A stretch of DNA of 64,000 nt, from the NCBI RefSeq assembly GCF_023715725.1, contig NZ_JAMBOT010000011.1:47681-111680 (forward strand). The letters are read 5' to 3'. This DNA comes from Paenibacillus pasadenensis. Its GTDB lineage: Bacteria; Bacillota; Bacilli; Paenibacillales; Paenibacillaceae. This document shows positions 25,960-36,115 of the stretch, one piece after another. The notes under the pieces were generated by a model. It was not told the DNA's origin. It saw only the letters and a list, made by a program, of their open reading frames with translations, and ran no database searches. A program made the position numbers and the translations under genes. Position 1 is the first letter of the stretch, and each line of letters starts with the position of its first letter.

Positions 25960-28900
25960 TTAAATCAGCCTTGCGGCGGCAAGCAGCTTGTAGATGATAT
26001 CCGCTGCCGCCTCGCGGCTAATAATCGGCATCTTGCTGTACCCGTTCGCGCCGAGTGAACCGGAGGATTTCCCGCTTCCCAGCACCTCGATGCCGGAGGC
26101 GATTTTTGTGGCCTCCGCGTTCAGCGGAGCAAAGGCTGCGCCAGCGGGGGAAGCGGCGACAGATCCGCTGAACATGCCTCCATCGGCGGGAGGCATTCCG
26201 AAGGCGCGGCTGATCATAGTGTCGAACTGGGCGAGCGTCAGGCGCGTCTTGGGCGAAAATGCCGCCGAGGACGTTCCGTCGATCAGCAGCTTTTCGGATA
26301 AGGCTTGAATGCTGGCGCGATACGGAGATTTGGCAATGTCGGTATAGGCGACCGTGCGTTTGACTGCTGCGTAGGCCGTGTAGCCCGGCTGTGCGATGGA
26401 AACGGATGTTGTTCCGTCGCTATTTTTGCTGAACGCAGCAGGCGTTGGATAGGCTTTGCCTTTGTGCAGGAACAATGCGCCTGCTCTAGCTGCGTCGACG
26501 CCAGCATCCAGCACAAAGGAGTGTTTAATGAAGGCGCTGGCCGGAACCGCCAGCGGCCTGGAAGCCTTGCCCGCCGAGATGGCGTTCAACTCAAAGGCGA
26601 CTGGAGCGCCGAGCAGCTTCGCGCCGGGCGTGCCTGCGGTGAACGCGGCGGTGTTAGTTGCGGCGGAGCGGATAACAAGCTCCGCGCCGGAGCCTTTGGG
26701 CAGCGACTGAAGCAGGTAGAGCGGCAGCTCCACGGCGGCAGCTCCGGCGTTCAGGGCGAGGGAGCTGCCAAGCGGCGCTTTCGCCAGAGCGGCGGCGTTT
26801 GCTGCGCTCAAGCTGAGCTTGACGGCAGGCGTGTCGTTGAGCGGAACCCCGTCCGCGACGAGCGCCAGCGGGCGAAACGCTCCTTTAAGCGCAGCGGCGA
26901 TATCCGCTCCTTTAAGCGCAGCGGCGATATCCGCTTCTTTAACCGTCACAACGCCTTCATCGGATACGGTTGTTTTTAGCTTGATTTTGGTTTGTCCAGG
27001 GCGGACGATGCCTTTCAGGGCGCGGTCGCCAAGCTCCACAGGCAGCGTCGGCAGCGAAACCGTTACCTGCACCGAGTCCTTGATTGTCGGAATGCCGGCC
27101 GCCGCGATGGCGACGGAAAGCTGCACGCTCTCCGCCTTTTTCGGCCGAGCCGCAAGAATGCCCTCCGCAGTTATCAGCTCCGGCTTGTCGCTGGCATACA
27201 CGGCGTAGGTGACGCCTTGGCTGGCGGGCAGCTGTAGCACGGGTTTGCCTACAGCGGTTTTGTTCACGATATCCGCCTGGAACGTTTCTTTGGCGGCGGC
27301 AACAAGGCTCAGCTCCTCCTTGTTGTAATCAACTGCCATCGTGCGGGTTGTGATGAACTGCTCCAAAACATTAAAAAATTCATCATACTGCGTAGCAACG
27401 GCGTACATCGTGTACGAGCCCTCCGGCAGCTTTTGGTAGACGGGTTTGCCCTCATCGTCGTAGCTGGAGTAGAACTGCTCGCTTAATCCCTCAATCGTAT
27501 AACGTCCCGGCTTATACCCGTTCGGGTCGCTCGTTTCCGCATAAAACATAATGCCTACGAAGGTATCATTGGCGTCATAAACCTCCAAATCGATCACATC
27601 AACGCCTTCCTCGTTCAAGGTGAAGCTGGCGGAGATTTTATCGTTCACGCCGTCCCCGTCCGGCGATAAAATCGGATTCGAAAGCTCCAAATCCTGAATG
27701 CCGAAGCCGTTATCCGGCAATTTATCGCCAACATGCAAAACAAACGGCAGACGCAGCGTCGGCAGGCCCGGAGAGGTCAGCACAACCGAGCCTTCATATG
27801 CGCCAATAGCTGCATCGGCAGCAGGAGCGGCGCTCAGCGTAAACGAAGCCTCGCCGCCAGCAGGAGCGGTAATGGAGCCATCGCTCAAGCCTCCAAGCGA
27901 AACGCGCAGCTTGGACGTATCCGGCGTTGCGGCCGGATTGGCCGGATCGGAGGTAACGGCGGCGTTCATCTCGACATAAGTGGAGTAGGTGACCGGAGAC
28001 GCGGCCGTATTGTTGACGCGCAGATTGGCGCTCTGGGGCTCGGAGCCGGCAGGCACCACGCCGAAGCTGTAGTTGTCGCCGTAATTCGTCACCTCCAGCG
28101 GATTCAGGTTGTGATCGCGCAGCGTCAGCTGCTCGACGCTTTGCAGCACGGCGGGCGTGCGGATCGCGTTGGCGATATTGGCTCTGCCCGCTCCTTGAGA
28201 GTAAACGTCATACCGTGTTCCGTTGTCGTCATAAATCGTGTCGGCGGTATTTGCAAGCGCCGCGCGGATGTCCATCGGCGTCCATTCCGGGCGCTGCTGC
28301 TTGAGCAAAAGGGCCAGTCCCGCGATATGAGGCGTGGCCATGCTTGTGCCGCTGATGCGGTTGTAAGCCTCGCTGTACGATGCGTCCGGGTTTGTTTTGC
28401 CGTAAGCCGGCCAGGTGGACAAAATATTCACGCCAGGCCCGGTAACATCCGGCTTGATGCCGAGCTTGCCGTCCGAGGCCGGTCCCCGTGAGCTGAACGG
28501 CGCCATGCGGTCGCCTGGAAAGGAGGTGCGCGGGAAGTCCCCTCCAAAAGTCAGATGGAAGGCTGCTTTCGGGTTGGCCGTCACGATGCGGGCCAGCTCG
28601 CGGCCCTCCGTTCCTTTCATATCAAAGGTCGGGATGTAATCAAAGCTGTCTCCCAAATACCCAATCGGCCCGATGAAGCCGTCCCGGTCGGGAATGGAAA
28701 CTTTGAGATCAACCTTGACGCCGATGTTTCCGCCGTTAAAAATAACGATTGCTTTTGCGCCGTATTTTTTAGCCAGCGCCGATTTGTCGGCATAGGCGTT
28801 GATTCCGCGCGACACAAGCACGATTTTTCCCTTCACGTCCAGCTTGGCGTAATCCCGCTCCATGCCAAGTCCGGCGTACACCGCCTCGATCGGCTCGGAC

Positions 28901-30240
28901 CCCAGCAGCGCGGCAAAGTCCTCCTGGCCTGTGCGCCAGCCCATGGCGTTCAGGCTGTAGCTAAGACCGCCGTACACCGCTTCGGTAACGGACGGGCTGT
29001 AGACTGAGGCGCTGACGGTTGCCGAATAGCGGCTGCTGGGGCTGGTTGCAGCACCGACGGAAATGGCCAGCTGGCTGGAGGCCGGAGAGCCCATGGAATA
29101 GTAGTAGCGACCCTTATCGCCCGCATTGCCGTTCGCCACGACGGCGATAACGCCTGCCAAAACGGCGTTGTTGACGGCAATAGAGTCAGGCGAGAAGGGG
29201 TCTTTAACCGCGTCCGAGCCGAGCGACAGATTAATGACATCCATGCCGTCCTTAACGGCCCGCTCGATGCCGTCGATGATTTGGGCGGATGAGCCGGTTG
29301 CGCGCCCGCTTTCAGGATCGAAGCCGAGCGCTTTGTAGGCGTACAGCTCCGCCTCGTAGGCCACTCCCTTTTGCGCAACGTCGGTTGCGCTTGCAGCGGC
29401 TCTTCCGGCAATTGTCCCCGCGACATGCGTCCCGTGCGTCGTGCCCGGATTGCGGGTCTCGGCGTTTGGAATTTCCTCATAGGGATCTGCAGTTTGAAAA
29501 TAAGAATCGAAGCCGCCTTTATAGGCTTCCTTGAGGTCGGGATGCAAATAGTCAATGCCGGTGTCGATGACGCCGACCTTCAGCCCTTTTCCCGTTAAGC
29601 CCTTGGCCCAGGCCTCGGGCACGCCAAGCTGCTTCAGCGGATCGATGTCGCAGCGGCACGCCTCGGAGGTGAGGTCCGGCGCGGCTGCGGCGGCGGGAAC
29701 GGCGTAGTAGGTCAGATTCTCGTGAATGGATTTGATGCCCGGCAGAGCGGCGAGCAGCGGAATTTGGTTGGCCGGAAGCTCAACCTCCATGCCGTTCAGC
29801 ACCGTGTCGTAGCGGTATGTTACTTGGAGCGTTAGCCCGCGGCCTGCTGCAGCCTTCAGCAGCGACTGCTGCTCCTCGTCCACCGTCGTTTCTGTAACGG
29901 CGGACGGCGCAAAGCCTTTGCCGGAAGCGAATTTCCCTTCCGCTACTGCAGCGCCGTCCAGCTGGAGGATGACTTTAACGCGGGCGGATGTTTTGGTGTC
30001 GAGGCGCGGGGAGATGACTGCAGGCTCCGGCGCCAGACTGCGAAGCGCTGCCCCAGATTCGGCCGCACGCAGCGAGTCTGCTGACAGTCCATTTTCCAAA
30101 CGGCTTTGCAGAAGAGCTTCCGCTTTTGCGGACGTTGCGGGCGAAGGCTGCAGCGCGGAGGCAAAAACGCCGGTGGGCAGCAGCAGGGAGGCGGCCAGCA
30201 AGGCAGAAATCGCTTTAGATATTAATTTGGATTGGTTCAA
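25960..30240 (-). CDS. Secreted S8 subtilisin-like protease with PA domain and C-terminal SLH-like region (copy 1)
   Basis: The 1426-residue protein has a signal peptide, an inhibitor-like propeptide (about 85-180), and a peptidase S8 domain with Asp226 (VGVIDTG), His272 (HGTHVAGT), oxyanion Asn372 (VANGNAG) and Ser633 (SGTSMATPH). A PA domain (about 455-560) is inserted between His and Ser, as in C5a-peptidase and cell-envelope proteinases. Beta-rich modules and a C-terminal region with one recognisable SLH motif (YTDIAKSPYRASIQALSEKLL) follow; the remaining SLH units look decayed. It is a paralogue of the gene at 30387-34526, 147 bp upstream. The start is TTG 30240 with AGTAGGA at 7 bases. 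A 27-bp tandem duplication lies at 26879-26932. Likely surface-bound, degrading extracellular proteins. Confidence 0.93.
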   Translation of the reverse strand: MNQSKLISKAISALLAASLLLPTGVFASALQPSPATSAKAEALLQSRLENGLSADSLRAAESGAALRSLAPEPAVISPRLDTKTSARVKVILQLDGAAVAEGKFASGKGFAPSAVTETTVDEEQQSLLKAAAGRGLTLQVTYRYDTVLNGMEVELPANQIPLLAALPGIKSIHENLTYYAVPAAAAAPDLTSEACRCDIDPLKQLGVPEAWAKGLTGKGLKVGVIDTGIDYLHPDLKEAYKGGFDSYFQTADPYEEIPNAETRNPGTTHGTHVAGTIAGRAAASATDVAQKGVAYEAELYAYKALGFDPESGRATGSSAQIIDGIERAVKDGMDVINLSLGSDAVKDPFSPDSIAVNNAVLAGVIAVVANGNAGDKGRYYYSMGSPASSQLAISVGAATSPSSRYSATVSASVYSPSVTEAVYGGLSYSLNAMGWRTGQEDFAALLGSEPIEAVYAGLGMERDYAKLDVKGKIVLVSRGINAYADKSALAKKYGAKAIVIFNGGNIGVKVDLKVSIPDRDGFIGPIGYLGDSFDYIPTFDMKGTEGRELARIVTANPKAAFHLTFGGDFPRTSFPGDRMAPFSSRGPASDGKLGIKPDVTGPGVNILSTWPAYGKTNPDASYSEAYNRISGTSMATPHIAGLALLLKQQRPEWTPMDIRAALANTADTIYDDNGTRYDVYSQGAGRANIANAIRTPAVLQSVEQLTLRDHNLNPLEVTNYGDNYSFGVVPAGSEPQSANLRVNNTAASPVTYSTYVEMNAAVTSDPANPAATPDTSKLRVSLGGLSDGSITAPAGGEASFTLSAAPAADAAIGAYEGSVVLTSPGLPTLRLPFVLHVGDKLPDNGFGIQDLELSNPILSPDGDGVNDKISASFTLNEEGVDVIDLEVYDANDTFVGIMFYAETSDPNGYKPGRYTIEGLSEQFYSSYDDEGKPVYQKLPEGSYTMYAVATQYDEFFNVLEQFITTRTMAVDYNKEELSLVAAAKETFQADIVNKTAVGKPVLQLPASQGVTYAVYASDKPELITAEGILAARPKKAESVQLSVAIAAAGIPTIKDSVQVTVSLPTLPVELGDRALKGIVRPGQTKIKLKTTVSDEGVVTVKEADIAAALKGADIAAALKGAFRPLALVADGVPLNDTPAVKLSLSAANAAALAKAPLGSSLALNAGAAAVELPLYLLQSLPKGSGAELVIRSAATNTAAFTAGTPGAKLLGAPVAFELNAISAGKASRPLAVPASAFIKHSFVLDAGVDAARAGALFLHKGKAYPTPAAFSKNSDGTTSVSIAQPGYTAYAAVKRTVAYTDIAKSPYRASIQALSEKLLIDGTSSAAFSPKTRLTLAQFDTMISRAFGMPPADGGMFSGSVAASPAGAAFAPLNAEATKIASGIEVLGSGKSSGSLGANGYSKMPIISREAAADIIYKLLAAARLI
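26879..26932. repeat. 27-bp perfect tandem duplication inside protease copy 1
   Basis: The 27 bases at 26879-26905 are repeated without change at 26906-26932. In the protein this gives ADIAAALKG twice in a row. The paralogue upstream has no such repeat at the matching place, so the duplication is recent. Confidence 0.92.
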
Positions 30241-30330
30241 ACGTTTGTCCTACTTTCTGTATGAGGTTGAATTATTGCAAAATTCATGCAATTTATGACA
30301 AAAAAAGGTCTAAAAAGAGCGAAAAGAAGA

Positions 30331-30362
30331 AGCACCAGGGCCGCTTACGGGACCCTGGTGCT
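30331..30362 (-). terminator. Terminator between the two protease genes
   Basis: AGCACCAGGG (30331-30340) pairs with CCCTGGTGCT (30353-30362); on the minus strand TTCTTCTTTTC follows the stem, 25 bases past the stop at 30387. Confidence 0.72.
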
Positions 30363-30386
30363 TTTTGCCCCCGTGGGAGGACGGGA

Positions 30387-33300
30387 TTAGATCAGCTTGC
30401 TGCCCGAAAGCAGCTTATGAATTACGGTTGCAGCCGCTTCGCGGGTCGTTGCGCCGAGCGGGTTGAAGATGGTGGCAGAGCCTGCCACCGAGCCTTCCAT
30501 CAGCCCGGCGGAGGTGACGAGCGAGATGCTGTCTTTCGCGAATGCTCCGAAACGTGCAGCGTCGCTATAGGTCGTAAATTTACCGGAGTCGGCCGTAACG
30601 CCCGCAAGCGTAGCAGCTTTAGCCAGCATAACGGCCAGCTCCTGGCGGCTGATGATGCCGTTCGGACGGAAAGTGCCGTCGCTGTAACCGTTGATCAGAC
30701 CGGCCGCATAAGCCGCGCTTACCGCGTCATTGTACCAAGCGCCTGCAGTCAGATCGCTGAACGGAGCTTTAGCCGCAGCCGTCAGGCCCAGGCCGCGCGT
30801 CAGCATGGCCGCGAATTCGGCGCGGGTAACGTTCGCTTTTGGCGTGAACATACCGGCAGCCGTGCCGTTGATCAGCAGCTTGTCGCTCAGCGACTGGATG
30901 CGGGATTGCGCCCATGATCCGGCAATATCCTTGAATGTTGCGCCGCCTGTTGCTGCGGCATAAACAGAGAAGCCGGGACGGTTGACCGTTACGGTCGTGG
31001 TGCCGTCTTCATTGGATTTGAACACGGCAGGGGCCGGAGCCTGCTTGCCGTCAGCCAGGAACAGAACGCCCGCCTTGGAGGCGTCAACGCCTTTGTCCAG
31101 CGTGAAGGAACGTTTCAGGAACGTTTTGGCCGGTACGGAAAGCGGTGTGGAAGCTGTTCCGTTGACCGTATTGGCTTCAAATGCGACCGGAGTTCCCAGC
31201 ACCGTTGCACCGGAGAACTTAGCGGCTTCGTCCGCCGCAGGACGGATGACCAGCTCAAGCGCGCTGCCCGCCGGTACGGATGCCAGCAGGGAAAGCGGCA
31301 GCTCAAGCGCCTCTTTACCGGTGTTCAGGTAAATTGCGCTGCCCGCAGGTGCGGTGCCCAGCAGCTTGATTTGCTCGTTCGTCAGGCTCAGCTTAGCGGC
31401 TTTGCCTGCTTCCGCAGCTGCGTTCACGACAAGCGCCAGCTTAGTGCCGCCGTTGCCGATGGCTGCTTGCAGATCGGCATAGGTGACCGTTGTAACCGTA
31501 GAGCTAGCATCCGACTTCGTATCGGACTTCACCGTCACCTGCTGCAGTCCTTGAGCGGTGATGGCTTTCAGAGCTTCGCCTGCCGCAGCCGGAACCGGCG
31601 TTGGAGAAGGAACAATGATTGGGCCGCCAGGGAAGCCGTTGTTGCCGCCAACGTTGTAGTTGCTGTTTACGACGGAGAACGGAATGTAACCAAAGGTTTC
31701 AAACAACACTTCTCCATTCAGGATATAGGCTCCGAAAATGTTGAAGGAGTATGACCCGTCCTTTAACGAGCCTTGGGCATTTTTTCCGTCTGCATCGATA
31801 GGATACTTGCCGTTGAACGTATGAGAGTAAGCCTTTGCTTCAATTGAATTCGGGCTGTACACATTGTCCGTTATACTCAGATATCCAACGGTATCGTCAT
31901 TAATGTCGGAAATGGAAACGGCCAAGAAGTTCAAGCCCTCAACCGCGACACGGTAAGAGAGTTCCAGGGAGTCGCTGTTGCCGTCGCCATTTGGAGTCAG
32001 CTGGCGATTAGTAACCTTCACATCCTGGATGCTGTAGCCGGTATCAGGCATTCCGTCGCCAACATGCACGACAAAAGGAATGTGCAGCGTCGGCTGGCCG
32101 TCCGCTTCTAGCAGAATCGAGCCTTCGTAAACGCCTTCAGCCGCGTCGGCAGAAGGAGCGACGCTGATGCTGAACGGTTTCTCGCTATAAGCGCTTGCCG
32201 TAACCGTGTTTCCGTCAAGTCCGTTCAGAGATACTTTAATTTTGCTTGTATCCGGGGTTTCAATTGGATTTCTCGGATCTGACGTCACACTCGTATGCAA
32301 CTTGTAGGAAGCGTTATACGTGACGGATTTATCCGAAACGTTTTTGAGCTGCAGGGCGACCGATTTCTCCGCACTGCCCGCTTTCATCACGCCAAAGCTA
32401 GCGTTGTCGCCGTAATTCGTTACGTCGACTTTGTTCATTTTCTCATCGTACATGGAGAGCTGTTCAACCGTTTGCAGCAAAGCCGGCGTTTCCAAAGCTT
32501 TGGCAACGTTAATACGTCCCGCGCCTTGTGAATACACGTCATAACGGGTGCCTTCTTCATCTGCAATCGGATCGGCTGTGTTGGCCAGAGCCGCACGGAT
32601 ATCAAAAGGAGTCCATTTCGGGAAAGCCTGCTGCAGAAGCGCAGCCGCTCCGGCTACATGAGGCGCAGCCATGCTTGTTCCGCCAAGCCGATTGTAGGCT
32701 TCATCATACAGATCAGGATCCGGATTGCTGAATCCTTTGCCGTATGCAGGCCAAGTGGACATGACAGCAACGCCCGGAGCTACAACATCCGGCTTAATGC
32801 CTAAAATTCCATCCGAGTTCGGCCCGCGGGAGCTGAAATCAGCCATCCGGTCGCCTTCCACAACTGTCTTCTGATAAATTTCTCCCATATCGAGTGTGAA
32901 GTTTGTGCCAGGGTTGGCTGTCAGAAGTCTTGCAAGCGCCCGGCCCTCTGTTCCGTTCATGTCGAACGATGGGATGTAGTCAAACGAATCGCCCAGATAG
33001 GCGATCGATCCAATGTGCCCATTGCGATCCTTAACGGATTCACTCAGATCAGCGCTGTTGGCATCGTTGGATTTGACATTGCCATTAAAGATAATAATTG
33101 CTTTAGCGCCTTGTTCCTTCGCATTTGCGATCTTGTCGACAAATGCGATGTTTCCGCGCGACACGAGTACGATTTTGCCTTTAACATCAAGATTCTCGTA
33201 ATCTTCCACTTGCCCTAAATCGGCATATACAGCTGAAGCTGGATCCGTCCCGAGCTCTGCTGCCAGATCCTCTTTGGCCGTTGTCCAACCTATTGCATTT

Positions 33301-34526
33301 AAATCGTGATCCTCGTAAACCGAGTCCGTAACCGTTGCGCCATAAACAGCGGAGCTTACGCTGCCTGTATAGCGGTTGCTGTCGCTTGTAACCGCGCCAA
33401 CAGAAATGGACAGCTGGCTGGAAGCAGGAGAGCCCATGGAATAGTAGTATTGCTCCGAATCGACGGCGTTGTTGCCGTTTGCAACGACTGCAACTACGCC
33501 ATCAAGCACCGCATTGTTCAGGGCGATGCTGTCTGGAGTAAAAGCGTCCTTGGCATCATCGGAGCCAAGCGACAGATTGATGACGTCCATGCCGTCTTCA
33601 ACGGCTTTTTCAATACCGTCAATAACCTGCGCGGAGGAGCCCGATGCTCGTTTTGTTTCATAGTTGAAGCCGAGAACCTTATAGGCATAAAGGTCGGACT
33701 CATAGGCAACGCCTTTATGGTTAAAGTCGCCCGTATTGGCAGGGCGGGCTCCAATTGTTCCGGCTACATGGGTACCGTGAGAGGTTCCGGTATTTCCCGT
33801 TTCATTGTTCGGAATTTCCTCATACGGATCCTCTGTATTAAAATAGGAGTCGTGTCCGCCTTTATAGGCATCCTTCAAATCGGGATGAAGGTAGTCGATA
33901 CCTGTATCAATGACGCCGACCTTGATTCCTTTCCCGGTAAAGCCTTTAGCCCAAGCCTCGGTAGCTTTAATTTGATCCAGAGGGCGAATATCCCCTTTGA
34001 ACGCATCGGCTTCATCGCCGGATTCCGGAGGCGCAACCTGTGGAATCGAGTAAAACGTACGATTTTCATAAATGGATTTAACGCCCGGAATTTTGGCCAG
34101 CAAAGGAATTTGATTGGCTGGAAGCTCAACCTCCATACCATTTAGCACCGTATCGAATTGATACGTCACATCAAAATCCACTCCAACGCTCTTGGCATTC
34201 GCGATAAAACCGGACTGCTGCTTGCTGATATTGCTTTCAGTGGCTTGAGAAGCGAGAGAACGAACACCCATTTTGGCTGCATATTTGCCTTCCGATATGG
34301 AGGCTCCATTCAGGGTGACGATAACCTTAACACGATCCTTAGAAGTCGTATCAAGGCGGGGAGATATAAGCGGCTGCAGCCCTTTGTTCAAGCTTCCGGC
34401 TAAAATGCCCGGGGTAACGGTCGGCTCGGCTGCCGCTGCCTGAGCAGCGAACGGCGTCAGCAGCAAAGCTGCGGACAGCGTCGTCGATAGAGCCTTGGTC
34501 AGTGTTTTGCGAGTAGATTTCTGCAA
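30387..34526 (-). CDS. Secreted S8 subtilisin-like protease with PA domain and SLH repeats (copy 2)
   Basis: The 1379-residue protein mirrors copy 1: signal peptide (basic, then LSTTLSAALLLTPFAAQA), propeptide (about 60-165), peptidase S8 with Asp207 (VGVIDTG), His253 (HGTHVAGT) and Ser618 (GGTSMAAPH), an inserted PA domain (about 440-540), then beta-rich modules. Unlike copy 1 it keeps three clear SLH motifs at the end (FKDIAGSWAQSRIQSLSDK; FSDLTAGAWYNDAVSAAYAAG with INGYSDGTFRPNG; and a third starting YSDAARFGAFAKDS), so it should bind pyruvylated cell-wall polymer. The start is TTG 34526, with AGAAGG at 7 bases. The 5' region is a long AT-rich gap. Confidence 0.94.
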   Translation of the reverse strand: MQKSTRKTLTKALSTTLSAALLLTPFAAQAAAAEPTVTPGILAGSLNKGLQPLISPRLDTTSKDRVKVIVTLNGASISEGKYAAKMGVRSLASQATESNISKQQSGFIANAKSVGVDFDVTYQFDTVLNGMEVELPANQIPLLAKIPGVKSIYENRTFYSIPQVAPPESGDEADAFKGDIRPLDQIKATEAWAKGFTGKGIKVGVIDTGIDYLHPDLKDAYKGGHDSYFNTEDPYEEIPNNETGNTGTSHGTHVAGTIGARPANTGDFNHKGVAYESDLYAYKVLGFNYETKRASGSSAQVIDGIEKAVEDGMDVINLSLGSDDAKDAFTPDSIALNNAVLDGVVAVVANGNNAVDSEQYYYSMGSPASSQLSISVGAVTSDSNRYTGSVSSAVYGATVTDSVYEDHDLNAIGWTTAKEDLAAELGTDPASAVYADLGQVEDYENLDVKGKIVLVSRGNIAFVDKIANAKEQGAKAIIIFNGNVKSNDANSADLSESVKDRNGHIGSIAYLGDSFDYIPSFDMNGTEGRALARLLTANPGTNFTLDMGEIYQKTVVEGDRMADFSSRGPNSDGILGIKPDVVAPGVAVMSTWPAYGKGFSNPDPDLYDEAYNRLGGTSMAAPHVAGAAALLQQAFPKWTPFDIRAALANTADPIADEEGTRYDVYSQGAGRINVAKALETPALLQTVEQLSMYDEKMNKVDVTNYGDNASFGVMKAGSAEKSVALQLKNVSDKSVTYNASYKLHTSVTSDPRNPIETPDTSKIKVSLNGLDGNTVTASAYSEKPFSISVAPSADAAEGVYEGSILLEADGQPTLHIPFVVHVGDGMPDTGYSIQDVKVTNRQLTPNGDGNSDSLELSYRVAVEGLNFLAVSISDINDDTVGYLSITDNVYSPNSIEAKAYSHTFNGKYPIDADGKNAQGSLKDGSYSFNIFGAYILNGEVLFETFGYIPFSVVNSNYNVGGNNGFPGGPIIVPSPTPVPAAAGEALKAITAQGLQQVTVKSDTKSDASSTVTTVTYADLQAAIGNGGTKLALVVNAAAEAGKAAKLSLTNEQIKLLGTAPAGSAIYLNTGKEALELPLSLLASVPAGSALELVIRPAADEAAKFSGATVLGTPVAFEANTVNGTASTPLSVPAKTFLKRSFTLDKGVDASKAGVLFLADGKQAPAPAVFKSNEDGTTTVTVNRPGFSVYAAATGGATFKDIAGSWAQSRIQSLSDKLLINGTAAGMFTPKANVTRAEFAAMLTRGLGLTAAAKAPFSDLTAGAWYNDAVSAAYAAGLINGYSDGTFRPNGIISRQELAVMLAKAATLAGVTADSGKFTTYSDAARFGAFAKDSISLVTSAGLMEGSVAGSATIFNPLGATTREAAATVIHKLLSGSKLI

Positions 34527-35029
34527 ACAAGAACCTTCTTTCTATTAGAGGATGTAGGAAAAAGTCGCTGCATGGATAATAGAAAATATAACATATGTAG
34601 GCTGGTAAACTATCATGCTAGCAGCAAAGTAATCTTAGAATACTCGGACAATTAGGCCTTGTCTAGCAGATTTTAGGTTATTAATAGAGATATTTTGACG
34701 AATTTGCGTTACAACTGCGCTAAATAATTGCGTTAATGCTTTAGTGTAACAATATATTTTCGTGAATTTTACGCTCTCAATTGTGAAAAACGGTTATTTA
34801 TTTGAGATGGAATGAATCTGGAGGACTAAATCTCTTTGGGTATATGTGATCAAAAGTGACATTGTTCGACGGCGGCATTAAAAAGCAAATGTAGTACAAA
34901 GAGATTTCATTAATTTGGAATATGCCGCTACTAGACATCCGCCCATTGTAAACCGATATACTAAGATCTAATAGAAACGCCGGGCAGAGCCGGATGGCAT
35001 AGCCTGAATAGCCGAAAGGAGGAAAGCCA
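34527..35029. promoter_or_regulatory. AT-rich divergent intergenic region
   Basis: About 500 bases between the divergent protease copy 2 and the AraC regulator, clearly richer in A+T than its surroundings, as expected of promoters. It contains an imperfect inverted GTTACAC/GTGTAAC-type element near 34715-34750. I could not place a convincing -35/-10 pair. A minus-strand ORF here (34798-35145) overlaps the regulator start and is rejected. Confidence 0.4.
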
Positions 35030-36004
35030 ATGAGCACAAGCGGCAGCTTGTTTCCTGCCTTTATTTCAGAAATGAATACCGGTCTGGCGCCGGGAATTAG
35101 ATGCGACACGTTTATCATTCCAGAGGCGTTCGGGACAGGCTTCATTGAGCGCTTCCGCTTTCAAGGCGGCTGTGAGCTGCATATCGCGAAGTATGAATTG
35201 GATGTCGAGCAGAGGGTCGAGCTGAAGCTGGATAAGTCCTTTATGGAAGTTATTTTTACGATACAAAGCGAACGGGCTGGAGAGGTGGCCGGTGACCGGC
35301 GCAACCTGCAGCCGGGGCGTTCCCTGCTGTTAATGCTGGATCGACACAGCATCAAATCGCTGGATTACAGGGGAAGGGACACTCATCATTTCATTAAAGT
35401 GAAGCTGACCAAAGAAGCTTTTGTTAAAAAAATGAAGCGGCTGCTTCCGGAAACGATCCACTACGAGCTGCTTGCCCGTTCCTTATCCTCCTCTTTTATC
35501 CACCAGAAAAAGATGGACGCGGATATAAAGCTGATTTTAAACCAGATTACAGCGTTCTCTTATTCCAGCGCCGCGCGCGAGGTTTATTTGGAATCCAAGG
35601 CTTCCGAATTGATTACAGTATTTTTCTGCAGCCTTGTTCAAGAGTTGACGGAAACCGGTCAAGCTGCGTCCATTCTGTCCAAGGTCGACCTGGACAAAAT
35701 TGTTGCGGCTAAAGAGATTTTGCTCGCTGACTTGGCGGATCCTCCTTCTTTAATCGGCTTGGCGAAGCAGGCGGGGATTAACGATTTTAAGCTTAAAGCC
35801 GGATTTAAAGAGATGTACGGCCAATCTGTTTTTTCGTTGCTTCGCCAAAAAAGAATGGAAACCGCCTATGCGCTGCTAACGAATGGCTGCTCGGTAACCG
35901 AAGCCTCTTTTTCTGTCGGCTATTCAAGCTTGAGCCACTTTGCTATAGTTTTTAAACAGCAATTCGGTTTCAATCCTAGCGAACTGATAAAAAAGGACCG
36001 TTAG
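35030..36004 (+). CDS. AraC-family regulator, probably of the adjacent iron-siderophore genes
   Basis: The 324-residue protein has a C-terminal AraC DNA-binding domain (about 220-322: LIGLAKQAGINDFKLKAGFKEMYG and VTEASFSVGYSSLSHFAIVFKQQFGFNPSELIKK). The N-terminal half is poorly conserved. The IRCDTFIIPE opening and the helix pattern GINDFKLKAGFKEMYG resemble PchR-like regulators that sense siderophores. GGAGGAAAGCC precedes ATG 35030. It lies 111 bp upstream of a Fur-boxed siderophore-binding lipoprotein on the same strand, so an iron-related role is the best inference. Confidence 0.85.
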   Translation: MSTSGSLFPAFISEMNTGLAPGIRCDTFIIPEAFGTGFIERFRFQGGCELHIAKYELDVEQRVELKLDKSFMEVIFTIQSERAGEVAGDRRNLQPGRSLLLMLDRHSIKSLDYRGRDTHHFIKVKLTKEAFVKKMKRLLPETIHYELLARSLSSSFIHQKKMDADIKLILNQITAFSYSSAAREVYLESKASELITVFFCSLVQELTETGQAASILSKVDLDKIVAAKEILLADLADPPSLIGLAKQAGINDFKLKAGFKEMYGQSVFSLLRQKRMETAYALLTNGCSVTEASFSVGYSSLSHFAIVFKQQFGFNPSELIKKDR

Positions 36005-36072
36005 ACAGCAGTAATTCCGCACACCGTTAATGAAAATCCCGTAATCGTTAGCCAGTAACTCATCTATTTAAT

Positions 36073-36091
36073 GATAATGATAATTATTATC
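36073..36091 (+). promoter_or_regulatory. Fur box
   Basis: GATAATGATAATTATTATC matches the classical 19-bp Fur operator GATAATGATAATCATTATC at 18 of 19 positions. It lies 25 bases before the GTG start of the siderophore-binding lipoprotein, so Fur with Fe2+ should repress this operon. Confidence 0.93.
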
Positions 36092-36115
36092 GCTTCATAA
36101 ATGAGGGGGAAGTAA

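Noticed and set aside
34798..35145. Minus-strand ORF of 115 codons
   Set aside because: Overlaps the well-supported start of the AraC regulator and lacks a ribosome site.
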